Source: Paenibacillus sp. LHD-117
GTDB lineage: Bacteria > Bacillota > Bacilli > Paenibacillales > Paenibacillaceae
NCBI RefSeq assembly: GCF_030929555.1
Contig: NZ_JAVFVT010000017.1
Span: forward strand, 1-64,000
Reading direction: 5' to 3'
DNA length: 64,000 nt
This document shows, in pieces, positions 6,623 to 16,191 of this stretch. A program made the translations under genes and the position numbers. Every line of letters begins with the position of its first letter. Position 1 is the stretch's first letter. The notes beneath the pieces were generated by a model. The model was not told where the DNA came from and made no database searches. It saw only the letters and a program-made list of their open reading frames with translations.

Positions 6623-7639
6623 TTATTTGACTCCATAATACTCCACGTACCAATCCGCAAACTTCTGCAGACCGACTTCAATGGGCGTCTCGGGCCGGAA
6701 TCCTACCGCTTGCTGCAATAGTGCCGTTGAAGCGTAAGTCGCCGGGACATCGCCGGGCTTGATGGGCTCGAAGATTTTGTCAAACACGACTTCCCTTCCG
6801 GTCGCCCTGGTCAAGCAACGCTCCAGCGTCTCAATGAATGTCATTAGCTTCTCCGGGCTATTGTTGCCGATGTTGTACACCTTATGGGGAGCCCCGCCCG
6901 CAGGCGGCTTCTCGATCAGTCGCTCCATCCCGGTCACGATGTCATCGATATACGTAAAATCTCGGTAGAGATCATTGGCGAAATCCCCATTGTTGAAAAT
7001 CTTGATCGGTTCGCCGGCAAAATACTTGTCCGCAAACCCGAAATAAGCCATGTCCGGTCTTCCCATTGGACCATACACGGTAAAGAACCGTAGACCCGTC
7101 GCCGGAATTCCGTAAAGATGGCTATAGGTATGGGCCATTAATTCATTGGACTTCTTCGTTGCCGCGTACAGCGATACCGGATGGTCAACGAAATCCTTCT
7201 CCTCGAAAGGCACTTTCTCGTTCGCCCCATAAACCGAGCTGGACGAAGCATAGACGAGATGCTTCACCGGGTAATGCCTGCAGGCTTCAAGGATATGAAA
7301 AAATCCCGTAATATTGCTCTGAATATACGCGTCCGGATTCTCGATCGAATAACGGACGCCGGCTTGAGCAGCCAGGTTTACGACCACATCGGGCCTGTGC
7401 GCTTCGAACAGCTGGACCACCGCGGCTTTATCCGCAAGATCGCCCTGCACGAACTCGAACTTCTCATACAGCATAAGCTGGTCCAAGCGGGCCCGCTTCA
7501 AACCAACGTCGTAATAATCGTTCATATTATCCATGCCGATGACCCGAATCCCCTGATCCAGCAGCCTTCTGGACAAGAAATAGCCGATGAAGCCGGCCGC
7601 TCCGGTAATCAGATATACACTGTTCGCATTCTCATTCAA
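6623..7639 (-). CDS. UDP-glucuronate 4-epimerase-like NAD-dependent epimerase
   Basis: 338 residues from a TTG at 7639. GAAGGAG lies 10 bases upstream, the start overlaps the end of ugd by 8 bases, and the longer frame lies wholly inside ugd. It is an extended short-chain dehydrogenase: GAAGFIG near residue 10 binds NAD, SSSSVYG and YAATKK supply the catalytic Ser, Tyr and Lys, and RFFTVYGPMGRPDMA is typical of the CapI/GAE type that turns UDP-glucuronate into UDP-galacturonate. The upstream ugd makes exactly that substrate. A decayed copy of its tail lies at 4737-4865. Confidence 0.88.
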   Translation of the reverse strand: MNENANSVYLITGAAGFIGYFLSRRLLDQGIRVIGMDNMNDYYDVGLKRARLDQLMLYEKFEFVQGDLADKAAVVQLFEAHRPDVVVNLAAQAGVRYSIENPDAYIQSNITGFFHILEACRHYPVKHLVYASSSSVYGANEKVPFEEKDFVDHPVSLYAATKKSNELMAHTYSHLYGIPATGLRFFTVYGPMGRPDMAYFGFADKYFAGEPIKIFNNGDFANDLYRDFTYIDDIVTGMERLIEKPPAGGAPHKVYNIGNNSPEKLMTFIETLERCLTRATGREVVFDKIFEPIKPGDVPATYASTALLQQAVGFRPETPIEVGLQKFADWYVEYYGVK

Positions 7640-8990
7640 CGTATCTCGACTCCTTCGCGCCGTTCCGAACGCCGGGCTCGCGGCCAATGGAATGATACTC
7701 CACCCCGGCCTCTTTCATGTCGGCAACCCTGTACAGATTGCGTCCGTCATAGACGAGCGGTGTCCGCATTAACTGCTTGTAAACTCCCGGCTGAACGGCT
7801 TTAATTTCTCCCCACTCCGTCAGAATAAAACAAACATTGGCGCCTTCCAAAGCCTCGTCGATATTCGCCACATATTTCATGCTGCCCTTGCCGCTCTTGC
7901 CTTCCGGATACAGCTTGGCGAAGTTATACGCTCCGATCGGATCATACGCGTACACATCGGCTCCTTGCTCCAGCAATAAAGGCACATTTTCCAGCGATGC
8001 CGCTTCCCTCAGGTCATCCGTTCCGGGCTTAAACGTTAAGCCTAGCACGGCCACCTTCAGGCCATTAAACGTAATGAGCCGCTTGCTCGCCTTTTTGTAC
8101 AGCATCGTCTTCTGGTCCTTGTTCACGTCGATGGCCGACTTCACCGTTCTCAGCTCATATCCGTGCTGCCTGGCGAGATATTCGAGCGCCTTCGTATCCT
8201 TGGGGAAGCAGGAACCGCCGAAGCCGATACCCGCATTCAGGAATTTGCTTCCGATCCGCGGATCGTATCCCATTCCGCTGGCGACATCTTGAATATCCGC
8301 ACCGACCAGCTCGCAGAGATTGGCGATGTCGTTCATGTACGATATTTTCAGCGCGAGGAAGTCGTTGGAGGCGTACTTGATCATCTCGGCCGATCTTCGG
8401 TTAACGGATACAATCGGCAATTGGAAAGGTTCGTAAATGCGTGTAAGCAGCTCCTCGGCCCACTTGCTCTCCGTCCCGATAATAATGCGCTCCGCGTGAA
8501 GGGTGTCATGCACGGCGGAGCCTTGCGCCAGAAACTCCGGATTCGAGGCGACCTCCACCTTCACATCGTTTATCAGGAAGTCATGGATGAATTGCTCCAC
8601 CTTGTCATTCGTACCGACAGGTACCGTCGACTTCACGACCACGAGGCAATCCTTCTCGATCGTCTCGGCAATTTGCCTCGCAACCGTCGCGATATAAGAA
8701 AGGTTAGCCGATCCATCAGGCTGCTCCGGCGTACCGACACCGATGAAGATCGCGTCTGCCTCTTTATATGCGGACTTGAAGTCGGTGGTGTAGTTAATCC
8801 GCCCAGCTGCGTAATTCTTCTGCATCAACTCTTCAAGCCCCGCCTCATAGATCGGAGACGTGCCGGATTTCATAAGCGCTACCTTATTCTCATCAATATC
8901 GACGCAGGTCACCTGGTGACCCATCTCCGCGAAACACACGCCGGCAACGAGGCCGACGTAGCCGGTTCCGGCTACTGCTATATTGAACAT
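7632..8990 (-). CDS. ugd: UDP-glucose 6-dehydrogenase
   Basis: 452 residues. Oxidises UDP-glucose to UDP-glucuronate with two NAD+. Residues 8-13 (GTGYVG) start the NAD-binding fold; Cys261 in GFGGSCFPKD is the catalytic thiol; GLTFKPGTDDLREA and VYDGRNL mark the C-terminal UDP-binding domain. Length is normal for the TuaD/Ugd family. It feeds the epimerase that overlaps its 3' end, giving UDP-GalA for the exopolysaccharide. Base composition here matches the flanking chromosome rather than the AT-rich core just upstream. Confidence 0.95.
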   Translation of the reverse strand: MFNIAVAGTGYVGLVAGVCFAEMGHQVTCVDIDENKVALMKSGTSPIYEAGLEELMQKNYAAGRINYTTDFKSAYKEADAIFIGVGTPEQPDGSANLSYIATVARQIAETIEKDCLVVVKSTVPVGTNDKVEQFIHDFLINDVKVEVASNPEFLAQGSAVHDTLHAERIIIGTESKWAEELLTRIYEPFQLPIVSVNRRSAEMIKYASNDFLALKISYMNDIANLCELVGADIQDVASGMGYDPRIGSKFLNAGIGFGGSCFPKDTKALEYLARQHGYELRTVKSAIDVNKDQKTMLYKKASKRLITFNGLKVAVLGLTFKPGTDDLREAASLENVPLLLEQGADVYAYDPIGAYNFAKLYPEGKSGKGSMKYVANIDEALEGANVCFILTEWGEIKAVQPGVYKQLMRTPLVYDGRNLYRVADMKEAGVEYHSIGREPGVRNGAKESRYVE

Positions 8991-9067
8991 TGGAATGGCT
9001 TCCCTTCTTGTTACGATAGCAGAATTTTTTTATTACTTACTCAAACAGAAAAGTTTAGAGAGTTCAT

Positions 9068-10192
9068 TTACTTTTCCCAAACAACTCTATTTACATAGTC
9101 GGTGTAAGATAAAATAATTCTTAAAACCTTGTCAGACACATTAGGCATACTGTAATCTGACACTTGTCTTAATGTATCCTTGTTTTGTGCGGAGAGGATT
9201 TCCAGTCCCTGTAGTATTCTCTCCTTCTCTAGGCCCACCAACATCACCATTGCCTCTTCCATTGCTTCTGGTCGTTCATGTGCTTGTCTCAGATTCAAAG
9301 CTCTAAAACCAAGAATAGATGATTCTTCACTAATTGTACCACTATCGCTTAGCACTGCTCTTGCTTTAGTTTGAAGCTTAATATAATCATTAAAACCCAG
9401 TGGTTTCAATGCTGTTACCAATGGGTTAAATTGAATTCCGTTAGCATCTATCATTTTTCTGGTTCTAGGGTGAGTGCTTATGATAACTGGCAAGCGATAT
9501 ACATCGGCAATTTCATTTACACTCTCAACCAGATTTCTAAAGTTGGATTCTGAGTTGATGTTTTCTTCTCTATGAGCCGATATAACAAAATACTGCCCTG
9601 CATCAAGGCCTAACCTCTCAACAATATCTGATTGCTCAATGTCTGCTTTTCTTGAATTTATTACTTCAAACATAGGACTACCTGTCTTAATAATTCTATC
9701 TGCCGGTAATCCTTCTCTTAATAAATACTCTCTCGCAATGTCACTGTATGTTAAGTTAATATCTGCAATGTGATCAACGATTTTTCTATTTGTTTCCTCA
9801 GGAACTCTTTGATCGTAGCACCGATTCCCAGCTTCCATATGAAAAATGGGGATTTTTTTTCTCTTTGCAGCTATAGCACAAAGACAACTATTAGTATCCC
9901 CTAGTATTAATAACGCGTCAGGCTTTACTTCATCCAGTATCGGATCAATTTTAATAAGAATGTTCCCTATGGTTTCAACAGCTGTACCAGTCGCTGTATT
10001 CAAAAAATAATCTGGTTTCTTCAACTTGAAATCTTCAAAAAAAACTCCATTTAATTCATAATCATAATTCTGACCTGTATGAACTAGAATGTGCTCGATT
10101 GCATTTGATTTCTCTAACTTATGAATTACAGCTGAAAGTCTTATAATCTCTGGCCTTGTACCTACAACTGTCATAACCTTTAACTTTTTCAT
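9068..10192 (-). CDS. capG: UDP-N-acetyl-sugar 2-epimerase, CapG type
   Basis: 374 residues of the non-hydrolysing UDP-GlcNAc 2-epimerase family: VVGTRPEIIRL at the N-terminus, HTGQNYD, HMEAGNRCYDQRVPEE, ISAHREENI and SDSGTISEESSILG. Combined with the two genes just upstream it fits the third enzyme of UDP-N-acetyl-L-fucosamine synthesis, in which CapG (FnlC) epimerises UDP-N-acetyl-L-pneumosamine at C2. The gap to capF is 4 bases. Codon and base use are AT-rich, unlike ugd, so the transferred core begins here. Confidence 0.87.
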   Translation of the reverse strand: MKKLKVMTVVGTRPEIIRLSAVIHKLEKSNAIEHILVHTGQNYDYELNGVFFEDFKLKKPDYFLNTATGTAVETIGNILIKIDPILDEVKPDALLILGDTNSCLCAIAAKRKKIPIFHMEAGNRCYDQRVPEETNRKIVDHIADINLTYSDIAREYLLREGLPADRIIKTGSPMFEVINSRKADIEQSDIVERLGLDAGQYFVISAHREENINSESNFRNLVESVNEIADVYRLPVIISTHPRTRKMIDANGIQFNPLVTALKPLGFNDYIKLQTKARAVLSDSGTISEESSILGFRALNLRQAHERPEAMEEAMVMLVGLEKERILQGLEILSAQNKDTLRQVSDYSMPNVSDKVLRIILSYTDYVNRVVWEK

Positions 10193-10196
10193 TTAT

Positions 10197-11306
10197 TCAC
10201 ACCCCTAAGTAGAACGTATCTGGCTTCTCAGGATCAAATTGTTCGTTAGCCCACATCACAGTAACCATATCCGTCTCACCGAGGTTTTCTATGTTATGCG
10301 TATAGCCGATTGGTATATCAACGACTTCCAATACGTCACCACTTACGAAATATTCAATTACCTCGCTAGAATCAATTTTTCTAAAGCGAATTACTCCCTT
10401 TCCACTGACCACCAGAAACTTCTCGTTTTTCGTATGATGCCAGTGATTTCCCTTCGAAATTCCCGGTTTTGATATATTAATAGAAACTTGTCCCCTATCA
10501 GGGGTCTTGATAAATTCAGTAAAGGACCCTCTATTGTCAACGTTCATTTTGAGTTGATAACTAAATTGATTCTCCGGTAAATAACTCAAATATGTACTAT
10601 ACAATTTCTTTACAAATTGATCTGACATATCAGGTATTGACCGATCTTCGCGACTCTGTCTAAAAGAGCTTATTAAAGCTGCAATATCGCCAAGACTTGC
10701 CTTGTGATACTCCGGAACCTGACAAGTATTATCTACTACATTCTCATTTCCAGTCATTGCATTTATAAGTTCATTTACTACATCATCTATATATACTAGA
10801 TTTAAAATCGTATTTGAATCGTTAATAGTAATTGGTAGCCCATGGGCTATATTATGACAAAATGTTGCTACAACACTATTATAATTAGGTCTACACCATT
10901 TCCCAAAAACGTTTGTAAAACGGTAGATTAGCACTTTTGCTCCTGTTTCTTTACTATATTCATGGAGCAATTCTTCCCCTGCTTTTTTACTTATACCGTA
11001 TGGATTATCCCTCTCAGCTTGAGTTGAGGACGCAATCAGTATCGGACACTTATTTCCGTGCTTTTTTAGCACTTTTAGTAATAATGCTGTAAAACCATAA
11101 TTTACATTCATGAATTCGGATTGGTCTTGGGGGCGGTTTACTCCAGCTAAATGAAAAACAAAATCTGCATCTTGACAGTATGCTTCTAGAAGCACTTGAT
11201 CGCTATCTCTGCCGTATTCATAAATATCTGCATATTTACGGTTTCTAAGCTCAGCTACTAAGTTTTTGCCGATAAAGCCCATCGCTCCCGTTACTAGAAT
11301 CTTCAT
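10197..11306 (-). CDS. capF: CapF bifunctional epimerase/reductase (SDR plus cupin)
   Basis: 369 residues from an ATG that overlaps the capE stop codon as ATGA. The N-terminal part (1 to about 235) is a short-chain dehydrogenase starting MKILVTGAMGFIGKNL with YGISKKAGEE as catalytic Tyr/Lys. The C-terminal part (about 255-365) is a cupin with GNHWHHTKNEKFLV, the metal-binding block. This fusion is diagnostic of CapF/FnlB, which epimerises and reduces the CapE product with NADPH during UDP-L-FucNAc synthesis. Confidence 0.92.
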   Translation of the reverse strand: MKILVTGAMGFIGKNLVAELRNRKYADIYEYGRDSDQVLLEAYCQDADFVFHLAGVNRPQDQSEFMNVNYGFTALLLKVLKKHGNKCPILIASSTQAERDNPYGISKKAGEELLHEYSKETGAKVLIYRFTNVFGKWCRPNYNSVVATFCHNIAHGLPITINDSNTILNLVYIDDVVNELINAMTGNENVVDNTCQVPEYHKASLGDIAALISSFRQSREDRSIPDMSDQFVKKLYSTYLSYLPENQFSYQLKMNVDNRGSFTEFIKTPDRGQVSINISKPGISKGNHWHHTKNEKFLVVSGKGVIRFRKIDSSEVIEYFVSGDVLEVVDIPIGYTHNIENLGETDMVTVMWANEQFDPEKPDTFYLGV

Positions 11307-12325
11307 TTCCGATTCCAACCCTTCAACTCTTCTCGAACATAGTCAAGCATCAATAGTCTATCCTTTATCTGCTCAATATTTAATCTCTGGGTATTATGTG
11401 AATTATATTCTTCCTCTGTTGACAAACTCTTGTTACCTTCAACAAAATATTTATCATAGTTCAAATCTCTTTTGTCCGCAGGCACTCGATAGAAACCGCC
11501 CATGTCCTCCGCCACTACGTGTTCTTCTCTAGTTAGCAGCGTTTCGTAAAGTTTTTCCCCATGACGAGTACCAATCACCTTTATTTCACAGTCCGCATTA
11601 AATAATTCCTTAATTGCTTGTGCCAAATCACCAATTGTCGATGCAGGTGATTTTTGTACCATGATATCGCCAGCTTCTGCATTCTCAAAAGCAAACACGA
11701 CAAGCTCTACAGCTTCTTCAAGACTCATAAGATATCTGGTCATATTGGGATCAGTCACCGTTATAGGCTGTCCATTTTTTATTTGCTCTATAAATAATGG
11801 AATAACCGAGCCTCTCGAGGCCATTACATTCCCATAGCGAGTACCACAAATATGAATTTTTTCTGGATTCACAGTCTTGGCTTTAGCTACAAACACCTTC
11901 TCCATCATAGCTTTAGATATACCCATTGCATTTATCGGGTAGGCAGCTTTATCAGTCGATAGACAAATAACTTTTTTGACCCCAGACTCGATCGCGCCTG
12001 TCAGAACATTGTCCGTCCCAATTACGTTTGTTTTCACTGCCTCTAACGGGAAGAATTCACAAGATGGGACTTGCTTTAATGCTGCCGCATGGAATATATA
12101 ATCAACTCCATACATTGCGTTCTTAACACTTGCCAGATCCCTAACATCCCCAATGTAAAACTTAAGCTTATCATTCTTATATAATTTCCGCATATCTTCT
12201 TGTTTTTTTTCATCACGGGAAAAAATTCTGATTTCTTTAATACTTGTATCTAAGAATCTCTTCATGACAGCATTACCAAAAGAACCTGTTCCCCCTGTAA
12301 TAAGTAAGGTCTTGTTTTCAAACAT
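11303..12325 (-). CDS. capE: UDP-GlcNAc 4,6-dehydratase/5-epimerase CapE
   Basis: 340 residues from the ATG at 12325 (AGGAG nine bases upstream). GGTGSFGNAVMKRF binds NADP+; LSTDKAAYPINAMGISKAMMEK holds the catalytic Thr, Asp, Lys and the Met that replaces Tyr, as in the inverting CapE/FlaA1 group; RYGNVMASRGSVIP follows. It starts UDP-L-FucNAc synthesis from UDP-GlcNAc. The cluster capE-capF-capG is tightly packed, with a 4-base overlap and then a 4-base gap. Confidence 0.93.
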   Translation of the reverse strand: MFENKTLLITGGTGSFGNAVMKRFLDTSIKEIRIFSRDEKKQEDMRKLYKNDKLKFYIGDVRDLASVKNAMYGVDYIFHAAALKQVPSCEFFPLEAVKTNVIGTDNVLTGAIESGVKKVICLSTDKAAYPINAMGISKAMMEKVFVAKAKTVNPEKIHICGTRYGNVMASRGSVIPLFIEQIKNGQPITVTDPNMTRYLMSLEEAVELVVFAFENAEAGDIMVQKSPASTIGDLAQAIKELFNADCEIKVIGTRHGEKLYETLLTREEHVVAEDMGGFYRVPADKRDLNYDKYFVEGNKSLSTEEEYNSHNTQRLNIEQIKDRLLMLDYVREELKGWNRK

Positions 12326-12341
12326 TATGAACAACTCCTAT

Positions 12342-13691
12342 TTATTTTGTTAACCACTTCTTAATCCATACAGGCTGGAATAGAACGTATATACTCATAG
12401 CAACAACATTGGCCAACACAACTCCAATCCAAGAATTCATCATATCCACAAGAAGCCAGGCCAAAGGAAACTTTATTACAACCCCAATAGTGAAACATAC
12501 ACTCTGCACCTTTAATCTTCCAAATCCATTCGCTATACTTGATAAAACACCATTCCAAATGAAAAGACTACTGTAAGATGCAAATATTAACGCAAATATA
12601 TAATCAACCTTATACGTGCTTTCCCCTAGCCAAACATTAAAAGCCCAATGTAAAAAGGGTATTAAACAAAATAAACCCACTGTAGCTATGAATGCTAATA
12701 CATTCAATCTTCTATATAGGCTATTAATCCAAAGGTGGTTTTTTTCAACTACCGCTCTTGTTACAGCAGACCAAATTGGAGTCAATAATAATACAATAAC
12801 GGTGCTTATGAGTGAGAATATTCTATTGTAAGTTGTATATTCTACAACGGCAGCAGGTTCAACTAACCACGAAATCAAATATTCATTTGTAGTAGTAATG
12901 CACATATACATTACTTGTACCCATAAAAAAACGCCGCCTAACTTGAGAACATCTTTAGCATATGATTTATCAAAAAACCTCAGTTGCGGCCTTCCCTTGT
13001 TCAAACTATTCATAAAAACTCCAAAAGTAGCAAACAGCAAAGGAGCATTTATTGCTATAACGTAAACAGTAGCCAGTTGTATCATGCTGATATAGGCATT
13101 TGTTGGTTCTGCAATCCATACATAGACAAGTATGATTATGCTGCTAAACAGTCCCAAAAGGTGATTCAAAGCTGATTTTTGCATCGCGTAGAGGACTGAA
13201 CTGATTATCCTAAAGAAAAACTGAAGGATCACTCCTATAAAGATGATATACACAGTCGTACTTAAGGTTACTTGAGGAACTATTATTTCGGATATATTAA
13301 AAATTCGATTCCAGTTTATTATTTGGAAAAGAAAAAACGAGACTACAGCTACACTAATTACCAGTACACCAACAATAACATAAGCTGAAGTAATATATTT
13401 CTTTACTTTAATCCAATCTTTATGTAACAAGGCAGGCACCAAATGATTCCTTAACCCGTTACCTACTCCTAAATCAAAAGTAAGAATCCACGATAATACT
13501 GATAACATGGTAAACCATAATCCTAATATTGATTGATTTTCGAAATATTTTATATATGCCGGTAGGGTCAAAAGTGACAGAATCAAGGAACCGCCTTTTA
13601 TAAAGAAAGCACCTATTGCGTTATTTAATATCACACTATTGTATTTATGTTTATTGAGTCTTATTTTTATTCTTGAAATAAACTCTTTCAT
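12342..13691 (-). CDS. wzx: Wzx-like polysaccharide flippase
   Basis: 449 residues with about 12 to 14 hydrophobic helices spread over the whole length and a basic cytoplasmic N-terminus. The first segments (AIGAFFIKGGSLILSLLTLP and LTFDLGVGNGLRNHLVP) match the MOP/polysaccharide transporter family that flips lipid-linked repeat units. It lies between the sugar nucleotide genes and a glycosyltransferase, next to a Wzy-like polymerase, which fits a Wzx/Wzy pathway. AT-rich. Confidence 0.85.
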   Translation of the reverse strand: MKEFISRIKIRLNKHKYNSVILNNAIGAFFIKGGSLILSLLTLPAYIKYFENQSILGLWFTMLSVLSWILTFDLGVGNGLRNHLVPALLHKDWIKVKKYITSAYVIVGVLVISVAVVSFFLFQIINWNRIFNISEIIVPQVTLSTTVYIIFIGVILQFFFRIISSVLYAMQKSALNHLLGLFSSIIILVYVWIAEPTNAYISMIQLATVYVIAINAPLLFATFGVFMNSLNKGRPQLRFFDKSYAKDVLKLGGVFLWVQVMYMCITTTNEYLISWLVEPAAVVEYTTYNRIFSLISTVIVLLLTPIWSAVTRAVVEKNHLWINSLYRRLNVLAFIATVGLFCLIPFLHWAFNVWLGESTYKVDYIFALIFASYSSLFIWNGVLSSIANGFGRLKVQSVCFTIGVVIKFPLAWLLVDMMNSWIGVVLANVVAMSIYVLFQPVWIKKWLTK

Positions 13692-13692
13692 A

Positions 13693-14835
13693 TTAATTCA
13701 CCAATAACAATCTAACTTTTTCTCTAAAGTCTGCATCCAAGGTTTGAATTATTGCTCTACCGTTATAGTTATCACTTAAATTCACTCCATTTATTGCTCT
13801 AGCAACAGAAATCGGATCGTGTTTATCATAGTACTCAATAGCATGCCCGATAGATGAGGACTGTACTGCATTAATACGAACAGATACAACTCGAAGGCCA
13901 TTTGCAATGTAAGACAATATTTTTGATGGGAATGATGAATCATTATACTTTGCATTTGGATTTTGAGTGCTTAAACCAATGTGGCATTTCTGTAAGAAGC
14001 TTATATAGGCTTCCCCCTTCAAGAGCCCATCATAAGTAACTTTAGCATTTGTTTTGGAAGATATGTCTTCTATTTGACTTTTAATCCGTTCTAGCTCAGC
14101 AGATGAACCAAACCCAATAATATGTAAATGGTATTTGTCAGATAGGAATTCTGCTGTTTCAATTGCTAGACTAGCACCGCCCTTTTTAGGATCAAAGGTC
14201 CCAGCGTATGCTACATGAATGCGTTCATCAACATAAGCCACTTTTCTATTAGACTCAACTCGATATGTTCCATATATAGGAATAAATGGCTTTCCTTGCG
14301 GATTCACTCTGCTATTCAGTAATTCCGTTGAAAAGAGAAATTTGTCTGCGTTTTTAAATGCTTTATTCTCGCTATCTTTCATCAAGTAATGAAAGTTTTG
14401 AATATCATCGTACACTTCCTCAACCTCAAGTATAATTTTAAATTTCTTTACTACCTTAGCTACTCTAAGCGGTAACGATAACATTACAGAGTGATATACG
14501 ATAATCTGCTCATTTTTTTTTAGAGATATTATTAAATAAAAAAAAAGTTGAACTAATGAAAACAGATATTTAAGTAAACGTCCTACTTTTGTACTCGCTC
14601 CAAAAGTATCAAATGTAGTAAGAGTTAGATTATCTTTTATCTTTCTTCTCTCTCCTCTTTTATAACCTTTAGTAGCATTCGTCCAACTTGGAGAAATAAT
14701 CTCAACAACGTAGTTATTTTGAATCAACGCACTTACGATATAATCAATTTTATTAACTGCAGAAGGAGCAAATTGTCTGTCTGATAGAGGGTTGTCTAGC
14801 GACTCGTAAAAGGCAATGTACTTAATCTTTTTCAT
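13693..14835 (-). CDS. Glycosyltransferase, GT-B fold
   Basis: 380 residues. A GT-B-type C-terminal domain is seen: HVAYAGTFDPKKGGASLA, LHIIGFGSS, VTYDGLLKGEAYISFLQKCHIGLS and SSFPSKILSYIANGLRVVS. The donor-binding Glu motif of GT4 enzymes is replaced by FPSKILSYIANG, as in a subgroup of capsular GTs. It probably adds one sugar of the repeat unit. The stop lies one base before the flippase start codon. Confidence 0.8.
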   Translation of the reverse strand: MKKIKYIAFYESLDNPLSDRQFAPSAVNKIDYIVSALIQNNYVVEIISPSWTNATKGYKRGERRKIKDNLTLTTFDTFGASTKVGRLLKYLFSLVQLFFYLIISLKKNEQIIVYHSVMLSLPLRVAKVVKKFKIILEVEEVYDDIQNFHYLMKDSENKAFKNADKFLFSTELLNSRVNPQGKPFIPIYGTYRVESNRKVAYVDERIHVAYAGTFDPKKGGASLAIETAEFLSDKYHLHIIGFGSSAELERIKSQIEDISSKTNAKVTYDGLLKGEAYISFLQKCHIGLSTQNPNAKYNDSSFPSKILSYIANGLRVVSVRINAVQSSSIGHAIEYYDKHDPISVARAINGVNLSDNYNGRAIIQTLDADFREKVRLLLVN

Positions 14836-14925
14836 TTTCCATTAGTCACCTAGCCTTATATGTAGAAGGTTTATTAGTAAAACTATAAATACTTTTAGTA
14901 AACAACTTAAATCAATGTGAGTTAC

Positions 14926-16191
14926 TCAACTCCCTTCACTGAGCTTTATTAGGTTAGTAGTTGTTTTATCAGAATGTGCAAAGGGTAAGAACATAAATGT
15001 CCATATTACAGAATTAAAGACTAGATTCTGAGTATTTATAGATAAGAATAATATAATAAAAATCAATATTTTTAATATTGCAGAATCACTCAACTCACTA
15101 CAAAATCTATAAAAAGTAAACAGTATTATAAGCCCTGTAAAATAGCCTAAAGCCATAATATACGAAAACATAGTTCCGGTTATGTCGTCAGAATTAAAAG
15201 TAATTAAATAATCCTGTATGTAGTGAAATCCATTGACAAAGCTTTTTCCGAATATTGGACTTTCTAATGATGCAACCAAATTATTATATATACTCTCTAA
15301 TCGAACCTGAAACGATAGATTACTACTCCCCTCAACTAGTTTGCTAAATGAATTTGTAATTCTAGTCATGATGTCATTGCTATTTATAAACATAAAACAA
15401 ACAATGACAGGCAGCCCTCCTATAACCATAATATTTCTCATTTTCAATTTCTTTTTGTTTACAAAGATGTATGCTATTAATATAGGTACTAAACAAATTA
15501 AGCCCACGGTTGAGAAGGTTGTTATTAAAGTGACTATTAAAACTAATATACGTAGTTGAGAATTTTTGTTCTTAAAATAAAACACTTCAATAACTAGCGC
15601 GACTAGAATAAAGAATTGAAATACTCCCGGCTCACGAAATATCCCTTGATTCCGCATAAGTCCGTGCCAGCCCACAGAAAAAGACAACCACATATCTACA
15701 AAAGGGACTCCCAGAATGCTTTCATACGTTTTAAAGAGATTAAAAGAACTGTTCATATGTAAGGGTAAAATAATATAGGTGGCCAATAGTGAATAGGCCG
15801 AATATATTACAATTGCAACAACATATCCCTGAAGATAATTATCTCTATTTATTATAAGAGAAATCAAAAAGCCTGATACTACAGCAATTATAAAGAATAG
15901 ATTTTCGCTATAGAAATCATCATTAATCATCATTGACAGTAAACATGAACTAGTAAATAGTAACGCCAGAACTAGACTAATTGGATTAACTTTAATAACT
16001 TTAAAAAGAAAATTAAAAATAAACAAACACCCAGTTATGGCAACCCAGATAAATGCTAATGTTTCCTTCTCCCAGCGTAACATTCCAGGTGCCGATTCAA
16101 ATGAAAGCTGTATCTGTATCATTATAAATATGACTATTAATAAGAGTTGAACTCGCTCACGCTTATTACTTCCCTCGTAAACATTAACCAT
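14926..16191 (-). CDS. wzy: Wzy-like O-antigen/exopolysaccharide polymerase
   Basis: 421 residues from the ATG at 16191 (AGGAG 8 bases upstream), overlapping the preceding glycosyltransferase gene by 8 bases. About ten hydrophobic helices; a large outside loop includes SFSVGWHGLMRNQGIFREPGVFQFF, where NQGIFREPG resembles the conserved loop of O-antigen ligase/polymerase proteins. It would join flipped repeat units on the outer face of the membrane. Confidence 0.82.
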   Translation of the reverse strand: MVNVYEGSNKRERVQLLLIVIFIMIQIQLSFESAPGMLRWEKETLAFIWVAITGCLFIFNFLFKVIKVNPISLVLALLFTSSCLLSMMINDDFYSENLFFIIAVVSGFLISLIINRDNYLQGYVVAIVIYSAYSLLATYIILPLHMNSSFNLFKTYESILGVPFVDMWLSFSVGWHGLMRNQGIFREPGVFQFFILVALVIEVFYFKNKNSQLRILVLIVTLITTFSTVGLICLVPILIAYIFVNKKKLKMRNIMVIGGLPVIVCFMFINSNDIMTRITNSFSKLVEGSSNLSFQVRLESIYNNLVASLESPIFGKSFVNGFHYIQDYLITFNSDDITGTMFSYIMALGYFTGLIILFTFYRFCSELSDSAILKILIFIILFLSINTQNLVFNSVIWTFMFLPFAHSDKTTTNLIKLSEGS

